Shown piece by piece: positions 54,443 to 63,556 of a stretch of DNA of 64,000 nt. Under the pieces are notes generated by a model. It was not told the DNA's origin, made no database searches, and worked only from the letters and a program-made list of their open reading frames with translations. The stretch spans positions 1 through 64,000 of the forward strand of contig CAZSSM010000006.1 of the NCBI GenBank assembly GCA_964609385.1. The letters run 5' to 3'. This stretch comes from CAZSSM01 sp964609385 (GTDB lineage Bacteria; Planctomycetota; Planctomycetia; Isosphaerales; Isosphaeraceae). A program made the position numbers and the translations under genes. Numbering within the stretch: position 1 is the stretch's first letter; each line of letters opens with the position of its first letter.

Positions 54443-55360
54443 ATGATGACCGTTTCGACATCGGGACACCCCGATCGGGGTTTTGAAGGCGGCTCAAAAG
54501 CATCATTCGGATCCAAGCGACCGGGCTGGCTTGGCTGGCTCGTCTACGGATTCATCTTGGGAATCGCCAGTCCCATAATCGCGACCGGCCAACCGCCTTC
54601 GGAGGATCCCCCCGAATCAACGGCTGATACAGAGCGGTTCGCCACCCTCCGCAAGCGGATGGTTCAACGCCATTTAGAAGAGCGTGGGATCGTCGATCCC
54701 CGTGTCCTGGAGGCGTTCCGGACTGTCCCCCGCCATCGGTTCCTCAAACCTTCGCAGTGGCCGATGGCCTACGAGGACGAATCCCTACCGATCGGAGAGG
54801 GGCAGACGATCACCCCTCCCTCCGCCGTGGCGTTCATGACCGAGGTGCTCCGCCCCCAACCGACCGATCGGGTCTACGAGGTCGGGACCGGCTCAGGATA
54901 CCAGGCATCGATCCTCAGCCGACTGGTCGCGGAGGTCTATTCGGTCGAAATCCACGCGCCGCTGGGTCGACGGGCGGCAGACGTACTGAAGCAACTGGGC
55001 TACGACAATGTTCAGACCCGAATCGGCGATGGCTATGCCGGCTGGCCTGAAGCCGCGCCGTTCGACGCGATTATCGTCACCTGTGCCCCATCGAAGATCC
55101 CGCCCCCCCTGGTCGCACAACTCAAGGAAGGCGGACGCATGGTGATCCCGCTGGGAAGCCGCTACATTCAAAAGATCTATGTCCTAGACAAAGTGGATGG
55201 GCGGATGGTCGGGCGCTCGATTCGGCCGACCTTGTTCGTGCCGATGACCGGACGGGCCCAGACCACGGAAGGTCAGGAACAAGGGCTCGATCCACAGATC
55301 AAGCCGCGAACAGAGCCGATGCCCTCGCCTTCCGATCCCCCGTCGGAGTCGACGCGTTGA
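54443..55360 (+). CDS. exported protein-L-isoaspartate O-methyltransferase
   Basis: The 305-residue product has an N-terminal hydrophobic segment (WLGWLVYGFILGIASPIIA, about 26-45) and a PCMT domain. It repairs isoaspartyl residues with S-adenosylmethionine. Marks are SLPIGEGQTITPPSAVAFMTE, motif I VYEVGTGSGYQASIL, VYSVEIHAPLG and DAIIVTCAPSKIPPPL. Presence of a signal places the enzyme outside the cytoplasm or membrane-anchored, where SAM supply is not obvious. The start at 54443 has GGGAGG about 9 bases upstream. The TTG start of the next gene overlaps its TGA stop (TTGA). Confidence 0.85.
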   Translation: MMTVSTSGHPDRGFEGGSKASFGSKRPGWLGWLVYGFILGIASPIIATGQPPSEDPPESTADTERFATLRKRMVQRHLEERGIVDPRVLEAFRTVPRHRFLKPSQWPMAYEDESLPIGEGQTITPPSAVAFMTEVLRPQPTDRVYEVGTGSGYQASILSRLVAEVYSVEIHAPLGRRAADVLKQLGYDNVQTRIGDGYAGWPEAAPFDAIIVTCAPSKIPPPLVAQLKEGGRMVIPLGSRYIQKIYVLDKVDGRMVGRSIRPTLFVPMTGRAQTTEGQEQGLDPQIKPRTEPMPSPSDPPSESTR

Positions 55361-58300
55361 GCATCCACAGGTGGATTGGTGGTCCCCGTGATCGTTCATC
55401 GGTTCCTGGTTCGCAGTCGGGCATCGCTCGGTCGATCGTGCTCATCCTGGTCCTCGGTATCGCGACCGTCGACGCATGGGCTCAGGACCTGGCTCGGTCG
55501 AAAGTCAATTCCCCGAACCGTTCGGACGAGGCAAGTCCAAGGATTCCTCCACCGTTGGGACGGACCGTCGACGACTTCGAGCGTGACGAGGATGGCGACG
55601 GGACTCCCGATGGCTGGTACAACATCCGCGACGCGGGCCTGGTCAAGGATGATGGTCCGATCGGCCCGACATTCCTCCGACAGGTCAACGACAGGCCTGG
55701 CCGACCCGCACGCGCCAGCCGAGCCTTCGCCACCGACGGTCGTCAGATTGAAGCCCTCCACGTCCGTTGCTTGGTCCGACTCAACGCGATTCGGTTCGGC
55801 GAACGGGCCTTCGAAGGCCCTCAGTTGACAATTGATTTCTTCGACGAGCAGCTCCGACAAGTCGGTCGACAGGGCTTGGGTCCTTGGAGCGCCCAGAGCG
55901 GATCGGGTTGGTTCTCGGCCGGTCGTCGGATCTGGGTTCCCCCGACCGCCCGCGACGCGATCCTGACCGTCGGTCTGCTCGGCGCGACCGGGACTATGGA
56001 CCTCGACGGGCTCCGGGTCGAGGCGCTCCCTCGGGGTGGTCGACTCACCGACAACCTGATCCTCAACGGTGATTTCGAGGAGGGCGACCCGGAACCGGTT
56101 CACTGGTTGCTCAACGGATCGGCGCGTCGGGTCGTTCCCGGACATCGTTCGCCCTCAGCCCTAAGGCTGGAACGCGAAGGGGCTTGGGCCATGATCGGCC
56201 TGGCCTCCAGGCCGCAGGACCTCGCCCAGTTGTCGATTCAAGTCCAGGCGCGCGGTCGACGACTGACGCGTCGATCCCCGGGCGCAGTACTGCGTGCCTA
56301 TTTCGTCGATGATCTGGGACAAATCCAACCCGATCTCCCACAGGGTCGGGTCCTGACGGCATGGACCGGATCCTTCACCTGGTCCGAACGCGATGCTCGA
56401 TTGGAGATCCCCTTCGGCGCCCGTCGCGTGCTCTTGCAATTCGCGATGGAGGGTCCGGGCACCTTCGAGATCGATGATGTCCGGGTCCGTGTGCCTCAGG
56501 AGTTGATCGCGGCCCGCACAGCGCGTTGGCGACCCGGACAGGTCGAGGCCGGCGCGTCGACCTGGCATCCGTATGAGCCCAGCGGCCTGATCGTGCCCGA
56601 TGGACCGCTCGACGCGTCGCGTTGGCTCCGACCATTGGACGAATCGGGTCGGCTCCGGGTCGAGTCGGGTCGGTTGGTCGATGCACAAGGACGACCGGTC
56701 CGGCTCTGGGGTGTGAGTTTAATGCCGCCCTGGGCAGTGGCCGAGCCGGCTGAGGTCGACGCCTTGGCCGAGCGATTGGCGCGCTCGGGGTTCAACTTGG
56801 CCCGGATCAACGCCTGGGACGTACCATTGGGACCGGGCCGGAGCTTGATCGACGACGCACGGGCCGACACGCGTGCCCTCGATCCGCTCGCCCGAGAACG
56901 GTTCAACCATCTGGTCGCCGCGCTCCAGTCACGGGGCATCCGCGTCAGCCTCGACGGTCTGCACTATCGGAAGTTCCGAACCCAGGACGGGCTCCCTGAA
57001 ACCGACCAGTTGGGGTTCGGGGGCGGGTCCGTGGCCGCCTTCTCTCCAGTCGTGGCCGATCGTGTGGTCGAGTCGATGGAAGACCTCCTGGGCAGAGACA
57101 ACCCGGAACTGGGTCAGCCGCTCTGGGACCATCCGGGGTTGGCCTATCTCACGCTTGCTGTCGAAAAGAGCCTGGCCGACCTGAGCGACGAGTCGGATCT
57201 CAGTCCGGTCTATCAACAACGGCTCGAGGCGATCCGCGCGGCCCCCACGTCCAAAGAGCGAATCGATGATCTGGTTCCCGAGACCGATCCCGGCGAGTCC
57301 GATCCCGGTTCGGCCCCCACCGAGGATCGGACAGTCGCGACTCGACGATCGATCCCCGAGGTCGAGCGGGCCCACTGGGTGGGCCTCGCGAATCGCCTGC
57401 GTGAAGAGGGTCTGAAGGCGCCGATCGCGTCGGTCACCCACTGGCGACGCGAACCGGGTTGGTGGCTCGACCTGCTCAGCGACCAGGCTTTTGATCTGAT
57501 CGAGGACAGGCTCTTCTGGTCGTTCGGCCCTTGGATGGCATCGGAGCGTCGCTCGCTGCTCTGGGACGGTCAAGCCGACTGGCTCGGTCAATTGGAGCGG
57601 AAGCGCGACCCGTCCAAGCCATACGTGCTCGGCGAGTTCACCATCGACGCGAGCCCGGCGTGGGCCTCGCCGTTCGAAGGGGCCGATCTCTGGCTGTTGA
57701 GCGCGGCGATGCGGGCACGGAGTTGGGACGGCCTGGTTAAGCGCGGGGTGAGCCAATATCCGTCGCCAGAGCAGTGGGGGCAGCGAGCCACCGGGACCGG
57801 GGGATCCGGCGACGTGGAGACGGTTGCCGGCTCGGTCGGGGGCAATCCCCAGGTGATCGCCGTGCTCCCACACTTGGCGGCCTATTTCCTGGCTGATCCG
57901 CCCGATCGCGAGGATCGCGCCGGCCGATCCCGTCGGATCCCCGGCTGGGACCCGCGTCGCGGTCGGCTCCGGATCGATACGCCGAGGACCCAAGGTTTGA
58001 TCGGTTGGTGGGGGGATGTTGGGCCGGTCCGCCTGTCCAGTGTCGTTCTGGAGGTCGACAACGCGTTCGCGATCGTCCTCGTGACGGCGCTTGATGGGAC
58101 GGGGCTCCAGGACGCTCGGCGGGTGCTGGTCACAGCCGTCGGTCGGTTCGTCCCCAACGATCTGCGATGGAGCGGTCAGTGGCGCAGAGTCCCAGCCGAT
58201 CCGGGCCGTCCTGGCTTTCTCCAAGAACCGATCGGGTTCAAGCTGCTTTGGACCGGTTCACGTCCGATCACCGTCTTGGCCCTGGACAACGCCGGCGAAG

Positions 58301-58398
58301 TGGTTGAGACGGTGCCGACGACCGAGGAACCGTCAGGGGTTGGATTTCAAATCCGACCGAACCAGAACCATCTGCACTGGGAATTGCGGATCCGGTAG
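55357..58398 (+). CDS. exported glycoside-hydrolase-like protein
   Basis: The 1013-residue product has a signal peptide (about 20-42), two beta-rich carbohydrate-binding-like domains (about 60-225 and 225-375), and a GH5-like or related catalytic region with GRPVRLWGVSLMPPWA and SGFNLARINAW (about 440-480), then IRVSLDGLHY, and a later PYVLGEFTIDASPAW (about 750) that may hold the second Glu. The exact GH family and the second catalytic residue are not certain. It begins with TTG overlapping the stop of the methyltransferase gene, so translation is probably coupled. The mature protein is likely periplasmic or surface-located. Confidence 0.75.
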   Translation: MSIHRWIGGPRDRSSVPGSQSGIARSIVLILVLGIATVDAWAQDLARSKVNSPNRSDEASPRIPPPLGRTVDDFERDEDGDGTPDGWYNIRDAGLVKDDGPIGPTFLRQVNDRPGRPARASRAFATDGRQIEALHVRCLVRLNAIRFGERAFEGPQLTIDFFDEQLRQVGRQGLGPWSAQSGSGWFSAGRRIWVPPTARDAILTVGLLGATGTMDLDGLRVEALPRGGRLTDNLILNGDFEEGDPEPVHWLLNGSARRVVPGHRSPSALRLEREGAWAMIGLASRPQDLAQLSIQVQARGRRLTRRSPGAVLRAYFVDDLGQIQPDLPQGRVLTAWTGSFTWSERDARLEIPFGARRVLLQFAMEGPGTFEIDDVRVRVPQELIAARTARWRPGQVEAGASTWHPYEPSGLIVPDGPLDASRWLRPLDESGRLRVESGRLVDAQGRPVRLWGVSLMPPWAVAEPAEVDALAERLARSGFNLARINAWDVPLGPGRSLIDDARADTRALDPLARERFNHLVAALQSRGIRVSLDGLHYRKFRTQDGLPETDQLGFGGGSVAAFSPVVADRVVESMEDLLGRDNPELGQPLWDHPGLAYLTLAVEKSLADLSDESDLSPVYQQRLEAIRAAPTSKERIDDLVPETDPGESDPGSAPTEDRTVATRRSIPEVERAHWVGLANRLREEGLKAPIASVTHWRREPGWWLDLLSDQAFDLIEDRLFWSFGPWMASERRSLLWDGQADWLGQLERKRDPSKPYVLGEFTIDASPAWASPFEGADLWLLSAAMRARSWDGLVKRGVSQYPSPEQWGQRATGTGGSGDVETVAGSVGGNPQVIAVLPHLAAYFLADPPDREDRAGRSRRIPGWDPRRGRLRIDTPRTQGLIGWWGDVGPVRLSSVVLEVDNAFAIVLVTALDGTGLQDARRVLVTAVGRFVPNDLRWSGQWRRVPADPGRPGFLQEPIGFKLLWTGSRPITVLALDNAGEVVETVPTTEEPSGVGFQIRPNQNHLHWELRIR

Positions 58399-58596
58399 AG
58401 CTATCCTGCATACGGCTCAATCCCCACAAAGTCCCGAGCGATTCGGTCTCGCCCCCCGACGGCTCGGTCGTCGAATCGCCTGCCTTCTGGTGTGCCTCGT
58501 TGAGGGGATGCGGTTCGCGAAGTGGTCCAGATCCCCACGACCGTCCCCGGTCGGGAGTGGGGACGCAAAGCTCATGCTCGGACGAACGGATCTGAC

Positions 58597-59676
58597 ATGC
58601 GGATATTCGTCACTGGTGGCGCCGGCTTTATCGGCTCACACTTAGTCGATCGGCTGCTCGAGCAGGGGCATGCCGTGACCGTTCTGGACAACTTCGATCC
58701 CTACTACGATCCGCGATGCAAGCACGCCAATCTGGAGCAGGCTGCCCGTTGGGGGGAGTTCGCGTTGCACCAGGGGGACGTCCGCGATCGCTCGGCCGTG
58801 CTCGACTTGATCGGGGGGATCCGACCCGAAGCGGTCATCCATATGGCCGCTTGCGCCGGGGTCCGTCCCAGCATCGAGGACCCGAGCCGGTACGCCGAGG
58901 TCAATGTGCAAGGGACGCTCAACGTCTTGGACGGCGTCCGCGCCTTGGAAGACCGTCCACGCGTCGTGCTCGCCTCAAGCTCCAGTGTTTACGGCCAGCG
59001 TGGCGAGGGACCGTTCCACGAGGACGATCGGATCGACCGGCCGGCCAGCCCGTATGCCGCCTCCAAGGCGGCCGCCGAGGCCTTCGGCTGGACCTATCAT
59101 CAGGTCTATCAGGTCCCGATGACCTGTCTTCGGTTCTTCACCGCCTACGGACCACGGAACCGCCCCGACCTGGCCCTCTGCAAATTCGCACGACAGATCG
59201 TCTCCGGCCAGCCGGTGACGATGTATGGAGATGGATCGACCCAGCGCGACTACACCTACGTCGGGGATATCGTCGAGGGGATCGTCGGTGCCTTAGCGCG
59301 TGACTCGGGGTTCCGGATCTACAACCTGGGCAACGGTACGCCGGTCACCCTCCGGACGATGATCGCGACGCTCGGCGAGGCCCTGGGCATCGCGCCGCAG
59401 ATCCAGCGACTGCCCGAGCAGACCGGCGACGTTCGGATGACCCACGCCGACATCCGACGCGCCCAAGAAGAACTCGGCTATCAGCCCACAACCTCGCTCG
59501 ACGACGGCTTCGCGCGGTTCGTCGAATGGTTCGTGGGCTCGCCGCTCGACCCCCGGTCATCGACTGCGCTCGCGAGCGGTTCGGCCTCCGATAACGGACA
59601 CGCTCGCGAGCCGACGTCCCGATCGGCACCAGACCCGAGCGACCCGACATCCACCGACCGATCACCGACCTCGTGA
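58597..59676 (+). CDS. NAD-dependent nucleotide-sugar epimerase, UDP-glucuronate 4-epimerase-like
   Basis: The 359-residue enzyme is an extended short-chain dehydrogenase. It has the Rossmann GGAGFIGSH at 7-15, Asp61-Val-Arg (HQGDVRD), the catalytic SSS at 128-130 with Tyr153 and Lys157 in SPYAASKAA, and the substrate-binding LRFFTAYGPRNRPD, GQPVTMYGDGSTQRDYTYV. The GPRNRPDLAL and QTGDVRMTHAD segments resemble UDP-glucuronate 4-epimerases. A C-terminal Ser/Pro-rich tail of about 45 residues is additional. Start at 58597 is chosen because the family begins there. Confidence 0.92.
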   Translation: MRIFVTGGAGFIGSHLVDRLLEQGHAVTVLDNFDPYYDPRCKHANLEQAARWGEFALHQGDVRDRSAVLDLIGGIRPEAVIHMAACAGVRPSIEDPSRYAEVNVQGTLNVLDGVRALEDRPRVVLASSSSVYGQRGEGPFHEDDRIDRPASPYAASKAAAEAFGWTYHQVYQVPMTCLRFFTAYGPRNRPDLALCKFARQIVSGQPVTMYGDGSTQRDYTYVGDIVEGIVGALARDSGFRIYNLGNGTPVTLRTMIATLGEALGIAPQIQRLPEQTGDVRMTHADIRRAQEELGYQPTTSLDDGFARFVEWFVGSPLDPRSSTALASGSASDNGHAREPTSRSAPDPSDPTSTDRSPTS

Positions 59677-59697
59677 ACGAACCGCCCTGGCCCCGGA

Positions 59698-60372
59698 TCA
59701 TGCGAAGTCGGCCCAACCGACGCGCATGAAGAACTCGGGGAGATCCTCCAGACCAAGCAGGTAGTCGTGGCATCGCTCGTCGATCCACGAGGGCGGCGTG
59801 GGGTTGTCACCGACAATCAGGCAGCGAAGCCCGGCGGCGTGGCAGGCGATCAGCCCCGTCGAGGTGCTTTCCAAGGCCACACAGCGCCCAGTACTGAGGT
59901 TGAGCCGCTTCATGGCCAGGAAGAGCGTCTCGGGATCGGGCAGGGGGGTCTGGATCTCGTCGGCGGTGACGATCGTCTCGAAGATGTCGGTAAGCCGATG
60001 GGCACGGATAATCGCGTCGACGTGGCGGCGCGGTCCCTGGCTGTAGAGCCCGAACCGGACCAAGCCGGCCAGCCGCGCCAACAGCTCACCGACGCCACGA
60101 CGGAGTCGAGGCCGATCCATGAGCATTTGACCCATCAATACGCGCTTGCGATCGACCCACGCGTCGATATTACCGTTCTCCACGTGATGCAGGCGAAAAA
60201 AGGCACGCATCAGGTCGTGATCGTTGTGTCCTGGGGCCAGTTGACGGAACTCCTCGGGCGGGTCGAAGCCCAGGGCGTCGAAGAGCCGCTCCCAGGCAGC
60301 GACATGGTAGTTCTCGGTGTCGGCCAGGACCCCGTCGAAAGCCAGCAACAGTCCGCGCCGTAGTCGAGACAT
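59698..60372 (-). CDS. HAD-superfamily protein with altered active site
   Basis: The 224-residue product has the fold of a beta-phosphoglucomutase-like HAD hydrolase with a helical cap (about 20-80), but key residues are changed. In motif I the nucleophile Asp of FDxDG is Ala11 (LLAFDGVLADTE), though the second Asp13 remains. Motif II Ser111 (LYSQGPRRH) is kept. The motif III Lys is Thr142 (TPLPDP instead of KPxPDP), and the motif IV second acidic residue is Ser169 (ALESTSTG instead of xxEDSxxG). Such a protein is unlikely to catalyse phosphoryl transfer. It may be a pseudo-enzyme with a binding role or a decaying gene. It converges with the epimerase gene. Confidence 0.85.
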   Translation of the reverse strand: MSRLRRGLLLAFDGVLADTENYHVAAWERLFDALGFDPPEEFRQLAPGHNDHDLMRAFFRLHHVENGNIDAWVDRKRVLMGQMLMDRPRLRRGVGELLARLAGLVRFGLYSQGPRRHVDAIIRAHRLTDIFETIVTADEIQTPLPDPETLFLAMKRLNLSTGRCVALESTSTGLIACHAAGLRCLIVGDNPTPPSWIDERCHDYLLGLEDLPEFFMRVGWADFA

Positions 60373-60563
60373 CAGCGGCCTCCGCGCCGGCCCGATCGGT
60401 CCGGCTGTGGAGACTCCGGACGCCTCGACGCCTCGTTGACTTGGACGGGCAGGTCGGTCACACTCGAACGTGTGCGCCCGGCCCCCGTGAGATCACCCGT
60501 GCCCGACGCGCCAACCCGCCGAGCCCCCTCATCGTTGCGAGATTGCGAACCAAGGAGATCGAC

Positions 60564-61565
60564 ATGTCTCGACCGGTCACGTTGTTTACGGGCCAATGGG
60601 CCGACATGGACCTGGAAGTGATCTGCCAGAAGGCCAGTTCCTGGGGCTATGATGGGATCGAGCTGCCCTGCTGGGGCGGCCACTTCGATGTCCAGGAGGC
60701 GCTTCGGGACGACGCCTACTGCCAGGGGCGTCACGACCTGCTGGGCCGTTACGGCCTGAAGTGCTTCGCGATTAGCTGCCACCTGACCGGGCAACTGACC
60801 TGCGATGTGCTCGATGAGCGGACCGATCCGTGGGCACCACCCGAGGTTCGCGGCGACTCGGAGAAGAAGCGGGCCTGGGCGATCCAGGAGATCAAGGACA
60901 CCGCACGCGCCGCGGCCAAGCTCGGCGTCTCGGTCGTCAACGGCTTCACCGGCTCGCCGATCTGGCACCTGCTCTACTCCTTTCCCCCCGTCTCCGAGGA
61001 GACGCTAGCGGCCGGTTATCGTCAGTTTGCCGAGACCTGGAACCCGATCCTCGACGTCTTCCAAGAGGTTGGCGTGCGGTTCGGTCTCGAAGTGCACCCG
61101 ACCGAGATCGCCTACGACATTTATACTGCCCATCGGACCCTCGAAGCGATCAATCATCGACCCGAATTCGGCTTCAACTACGACCCCAGTCACTTGATCT
61201 GGCAGTTCGTCGACCCGGTCGTCTTCCTCCGCGAGTTTCCTGACCGGATCTACCACGTCCACGTCAAGGACGCGGCGCGGACCCTCGACGGCAAGACCGG
61301 GATCCTCGCCTCGCACCTCAACTTTGGTGACCCGCGACGCGGCTGGGACTTCCGCTCGCCCGGTCGCGGTCAGGTCGATTTCGAGGCCATCACCCGCGCC
61401 CTCAACGACCTCAAGTACGACGGGCCGCTGTCGGTCGAATGGGAAGACTGCGGGATGGATCGCGAGTTCGGCGCCGCCGAGGCCTGCCAGTTCGTGAAGC
61501 GGACCATGTGCTTCACGGCCGCCGGCGGCGTCTTCGACGAGGCCTTCGCCGAAGCCCAGAAGTAA
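60564..61565 (+). CDS. sugar phosphate isomerase/epimerase, xylose isomerase-like TIM barrel
   Basis: The 333-residue enzyme has the barrel of the isomerase/epimerase superfamily. Marks are SSWGYDGIELPCWGGHFDV, CHLTGQ, VVNGFTGSPIW, FGLEVHPTEIAYD (metal Glu), FNYDPSHLIWQ (Asp and His), YHVHVKDA (His) and LSVEWEDCGMD (Glu). These are the expected metal-binding residues. AAGGAG 7 bases upstream fixes the start at 60564. Substrate unknown; planctomycete relatives are numerous. It follows the reverse-strand HAD gene, with which it diverges. Confidence 0.9.
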   Translation: MSRPVTLFTGQWADMDLEVICQKASSWGYDGIELPCWGGHFDVQEALRDDAYCQGRHDLLGRYGLKCFAISCHLTGQLTCDVLDERTDPWAPPEVRGDSEKKRAWAIQEIKDTARAAAKLGVSVVNGFTGSPIWHLLYSFPPVSEETLAAGYRQFAETWNPILDVFQEVGVRFGLEVHPTEIAYDIYTAHRTLEAINHRPEFGFNYDPSHLIWQFVDPVVFLREFPDRIYHVHVKDAARTLDGKTGILASHLNFGDPRRGWDFRSPGRGQVDFEAITRALNDLKYDGPLSVEWEDCGMDREFGAAEACQFVKRTMCFTAAGGVFDEAFAEAQK

Positions 61566-61768
61566 TCGGGTTTGACGACCGCAATCCGATCACGATCATC
61601 ACCTCATCGTCGCTCCTAAAGACGATCCGTCGGCGCTTCAATGCCTGCCCGGCCGTCGGATCGTCCCCTCACCCCGATTGGACCGGATCGATCCGGTCGG
61701 GATTCGGGATCTTACGAGCCCTCCCACCACCTGATTCGACCCCATCCTCCTCGAGAATCGAACGCCCC

Positions 61769-61954
61769 ATGAGCGGACCGATCGTACGCAAATATGGCTT
61801 TCCCAACTGGGACCAAATCTTCAAGAAGGATTCGGAGTCCGAATCGGAGCGCACCGAGACCTCCAAAGACGAACGGTCGGAAGAGACGACGGACCGATCG
61901 GCCGAGAAAGACACCCCCAACGCCGACAACACGAACGATCCGTCATCGCGATGA
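61769..61954 (+). CDS. small acidic protein, MSGPIVRKYGFPNWDQIF type
   Basis: The 61-residue product has a compact N-terminal motif (MSGPIVRKYGFPNWDQIFKK) and a highly charged, disordered tail rich in Glu, Ser, Asp and Thr. Small proteins beginning in this way seem to recur in planctomycetes, but I cannot name a family or function. The start has weak upstream support. The longer frame from 61439 is out of frame with the barrel gene and not credible. Confidence 0.55.
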   Translation: MSGPIVRKYGFPNWDQIFKKDSESESERTETSKDERSEETTDRSAEKDTPNADNTNDPSSR

Positions 61955-62704
61955 CGTCTGTCCGAATCAGGAGACCTTCGCCTTAGATCCGTCTCGGATG
62001 AAGCCGAAGACCGAAGGGTTGGCCTAGACCGTTGTTTCAGACGTCCGTCCTGAGGGCGCGCATCTTCATCCGTCTGGGCGAGTTCTGAGTCGATCAGAAG
62101 AAGGCATGCGAGCAACTTCCGACCCAATCCGGTCGGTTTGCTCTCGATATTGCGATCGCACGCCTGGTTGGCTCCTCATGCGCGAGCACGGCGGAAGCTC
62201 GCGTCCTGACCGATCCCAATGGCAGTACGACGCAACGGATGGTCGCGCCATCGTCCGCCTGCGTAGGCGACGCCTACGATCAGCCGAATCGGCGTGGACT
62301 CGTGTAACGCCGCGATCTGCCTACCGGTATTCAGTGGTGTCCGCCTCGTGGACCGCTGCCCTCATTTGCGGGCCGCTGCCTCCGAATCAGCACGACACCA
62401 TAGAGGCAACACCCTATACTTTGTGATACACAAGCTTGTCTATCAAGAGGGTTGTCAACCAGCGAACCTCGTCGTACGTCTGACGCTTTCTTCTACGGAG
62501 CGTTTGTTTCTCGTGCGAATGTAGCACGATGTCCCAACATGGAGTAAGCCGACGGCCAATCAACATCCGATTCAATAATAGACCCGAAGACCCTAAAATA
62601 TGAATCGTATCGACGATCAACCAGTTTACTGAGGATAGTCGTCTGTAGGCGGAGGATTATCAATCTCAAAGACAGAAGACATCAAGTGATTTCTTTGCAG
62701 ATCT
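61955..62704. other. 750-base region with one perfect short palindrome
   Basis: No convincing gene. CGTAGGCG at 62262-62269 and CGCCTACG at 62271-62278 form an exact inverted repeat around a single A. ACAAGCTTGT at 62430-62439 is a 10-base palindrome next to TTGTGATAC. Neither is followed by a T-run. This region lies upstream of neither neighbour gene's start in a promoter-like way, since both genes end toward it. Confidence 0.45.
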
Positions 62705-63556
62705 TCAGTTCATCGACGAAGCATGATCGGCCAGGGCGTCGCGGAGCTTGGCGATGACTTGGGCCTTAACATTACTGACCGTCTTGGCCGAAACCCCATC
62801 GTTTTCGGCGATCTCGGCGGGCGACCGACCGTCCAGGAAGGCGCGGAGCCAGTCCGATTCCCGAGGCGTGAGCAGTTTAGCGGCGATTTCGTCGACAGCC
62901 TGGCGATCCTCGATCAGGCTCAACTGCGATCCGTCATTGGCGGGCAGCCGTTCGGCGTCCTCAAGCGGGGAGATTCGTCGCTCGCTGCGCTGGACTCGCT
63001 TCTTGGTGGCGTCGAGGGCGCGGAAGAAGTCGAGCCGGGTCTCGGTCCCTTCAGGCAGGGCTTGATGAATCCCGTCGGTCCCGATCTCCGAGACGACCTG
63101 AGCGAACTTGCTGGGCCCTTGGCGCTCCAAGAGATTCAGATAGACCGATTGGGTACAGTCCTCGAACTGCTGATCGCTGATACCGGCGCGTTTCCAGACG
63201 TGGTTCAAATAGCGATTGAGATGATCGAAGCCGGCCGAGAGGGACGGGTCTTGAGCTTCGCTGGTCGTGTGAAGGACGTTGCAATGGGCCTCGGTCGATC
63301 CGACGACGTCCTCGACGACGGTCTGATCGAGGGCCGCATCCCAGGTGGCTTCGGTCGAAATCGTGTCGGCGACCCCGGTCGCTTCCGCCTCGCCGACTAG
63401 ATCGGATTGCTCGGCGATCAGATCAAACGAACCGATCGCCGCGCTGAGTAGGCGCAGCGCCTCAAGCCCTTCGACGCTCGGGGCGTAGGAGCGGGTCGAC
63501 TTTTTTCGCTCCACCTCGGATCGCACGGCTCGTGACTCCTCGACTCCCAAAAGCAT
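62705..63556 (-). CDS. ECF-like sigma factor/regulator with LEPR-XLL-like N-terminus
   Basis: The 283-residue product has an N-terminal segment YAPSVEGLEALRLLSAAI that resembles a LEPR-XLL motif, then an acidic region, a region-2-like block (LNRYLNHVWKRAG, then FEDCTQSVYLNLLERQG) and a C-terminal sigma-4/LuxR-type helix-turn-helix (LTPRESDWLRAFLDGRSPAE followed by IAENDGVSAKTVSNVKAQ). It may be an ECF-like sigma factor or a DNA-binding regulator. The ATG at 63556 has no clear ribosome binding site; a GTG at 63526 has GGAG 9 bases upstream and would give 273 residues, starting just before the motif. Confidence 0.75.
   Translation of the reverse strand: MLLGVEESRAVRSEVERKKSTRSYAPSVEGLEALRLLSAAIGSFDLIAEQSDLVGEAEATGVADTISTEATWDAALDQTVVEDVVGSTEAHCNVLHTTSEAQDPSLSAGFDHLNRYLNHVWKRAGISDQQFEDCTQSVYLNLLERQGPSKFAQVVSEIGTDGIHQALPEGTETRLDFFRALDATKKRVQRSERRISPLEDAERLPANDGSQLSLIEDRQAVDEIAAKLLTPRESDWLRAFLDGRSPAEIAENDGVSAKTVSNVKAQVIAKLRDALADHASSMN

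Noticed and set aside
56929..58224. A 431-codon reverse-strand frame opposite the glycoside-hydrolase-like gene
   Set aside because: Shadow of the forward gene with Arg/Gly/Pro-rich composition and no start signal.
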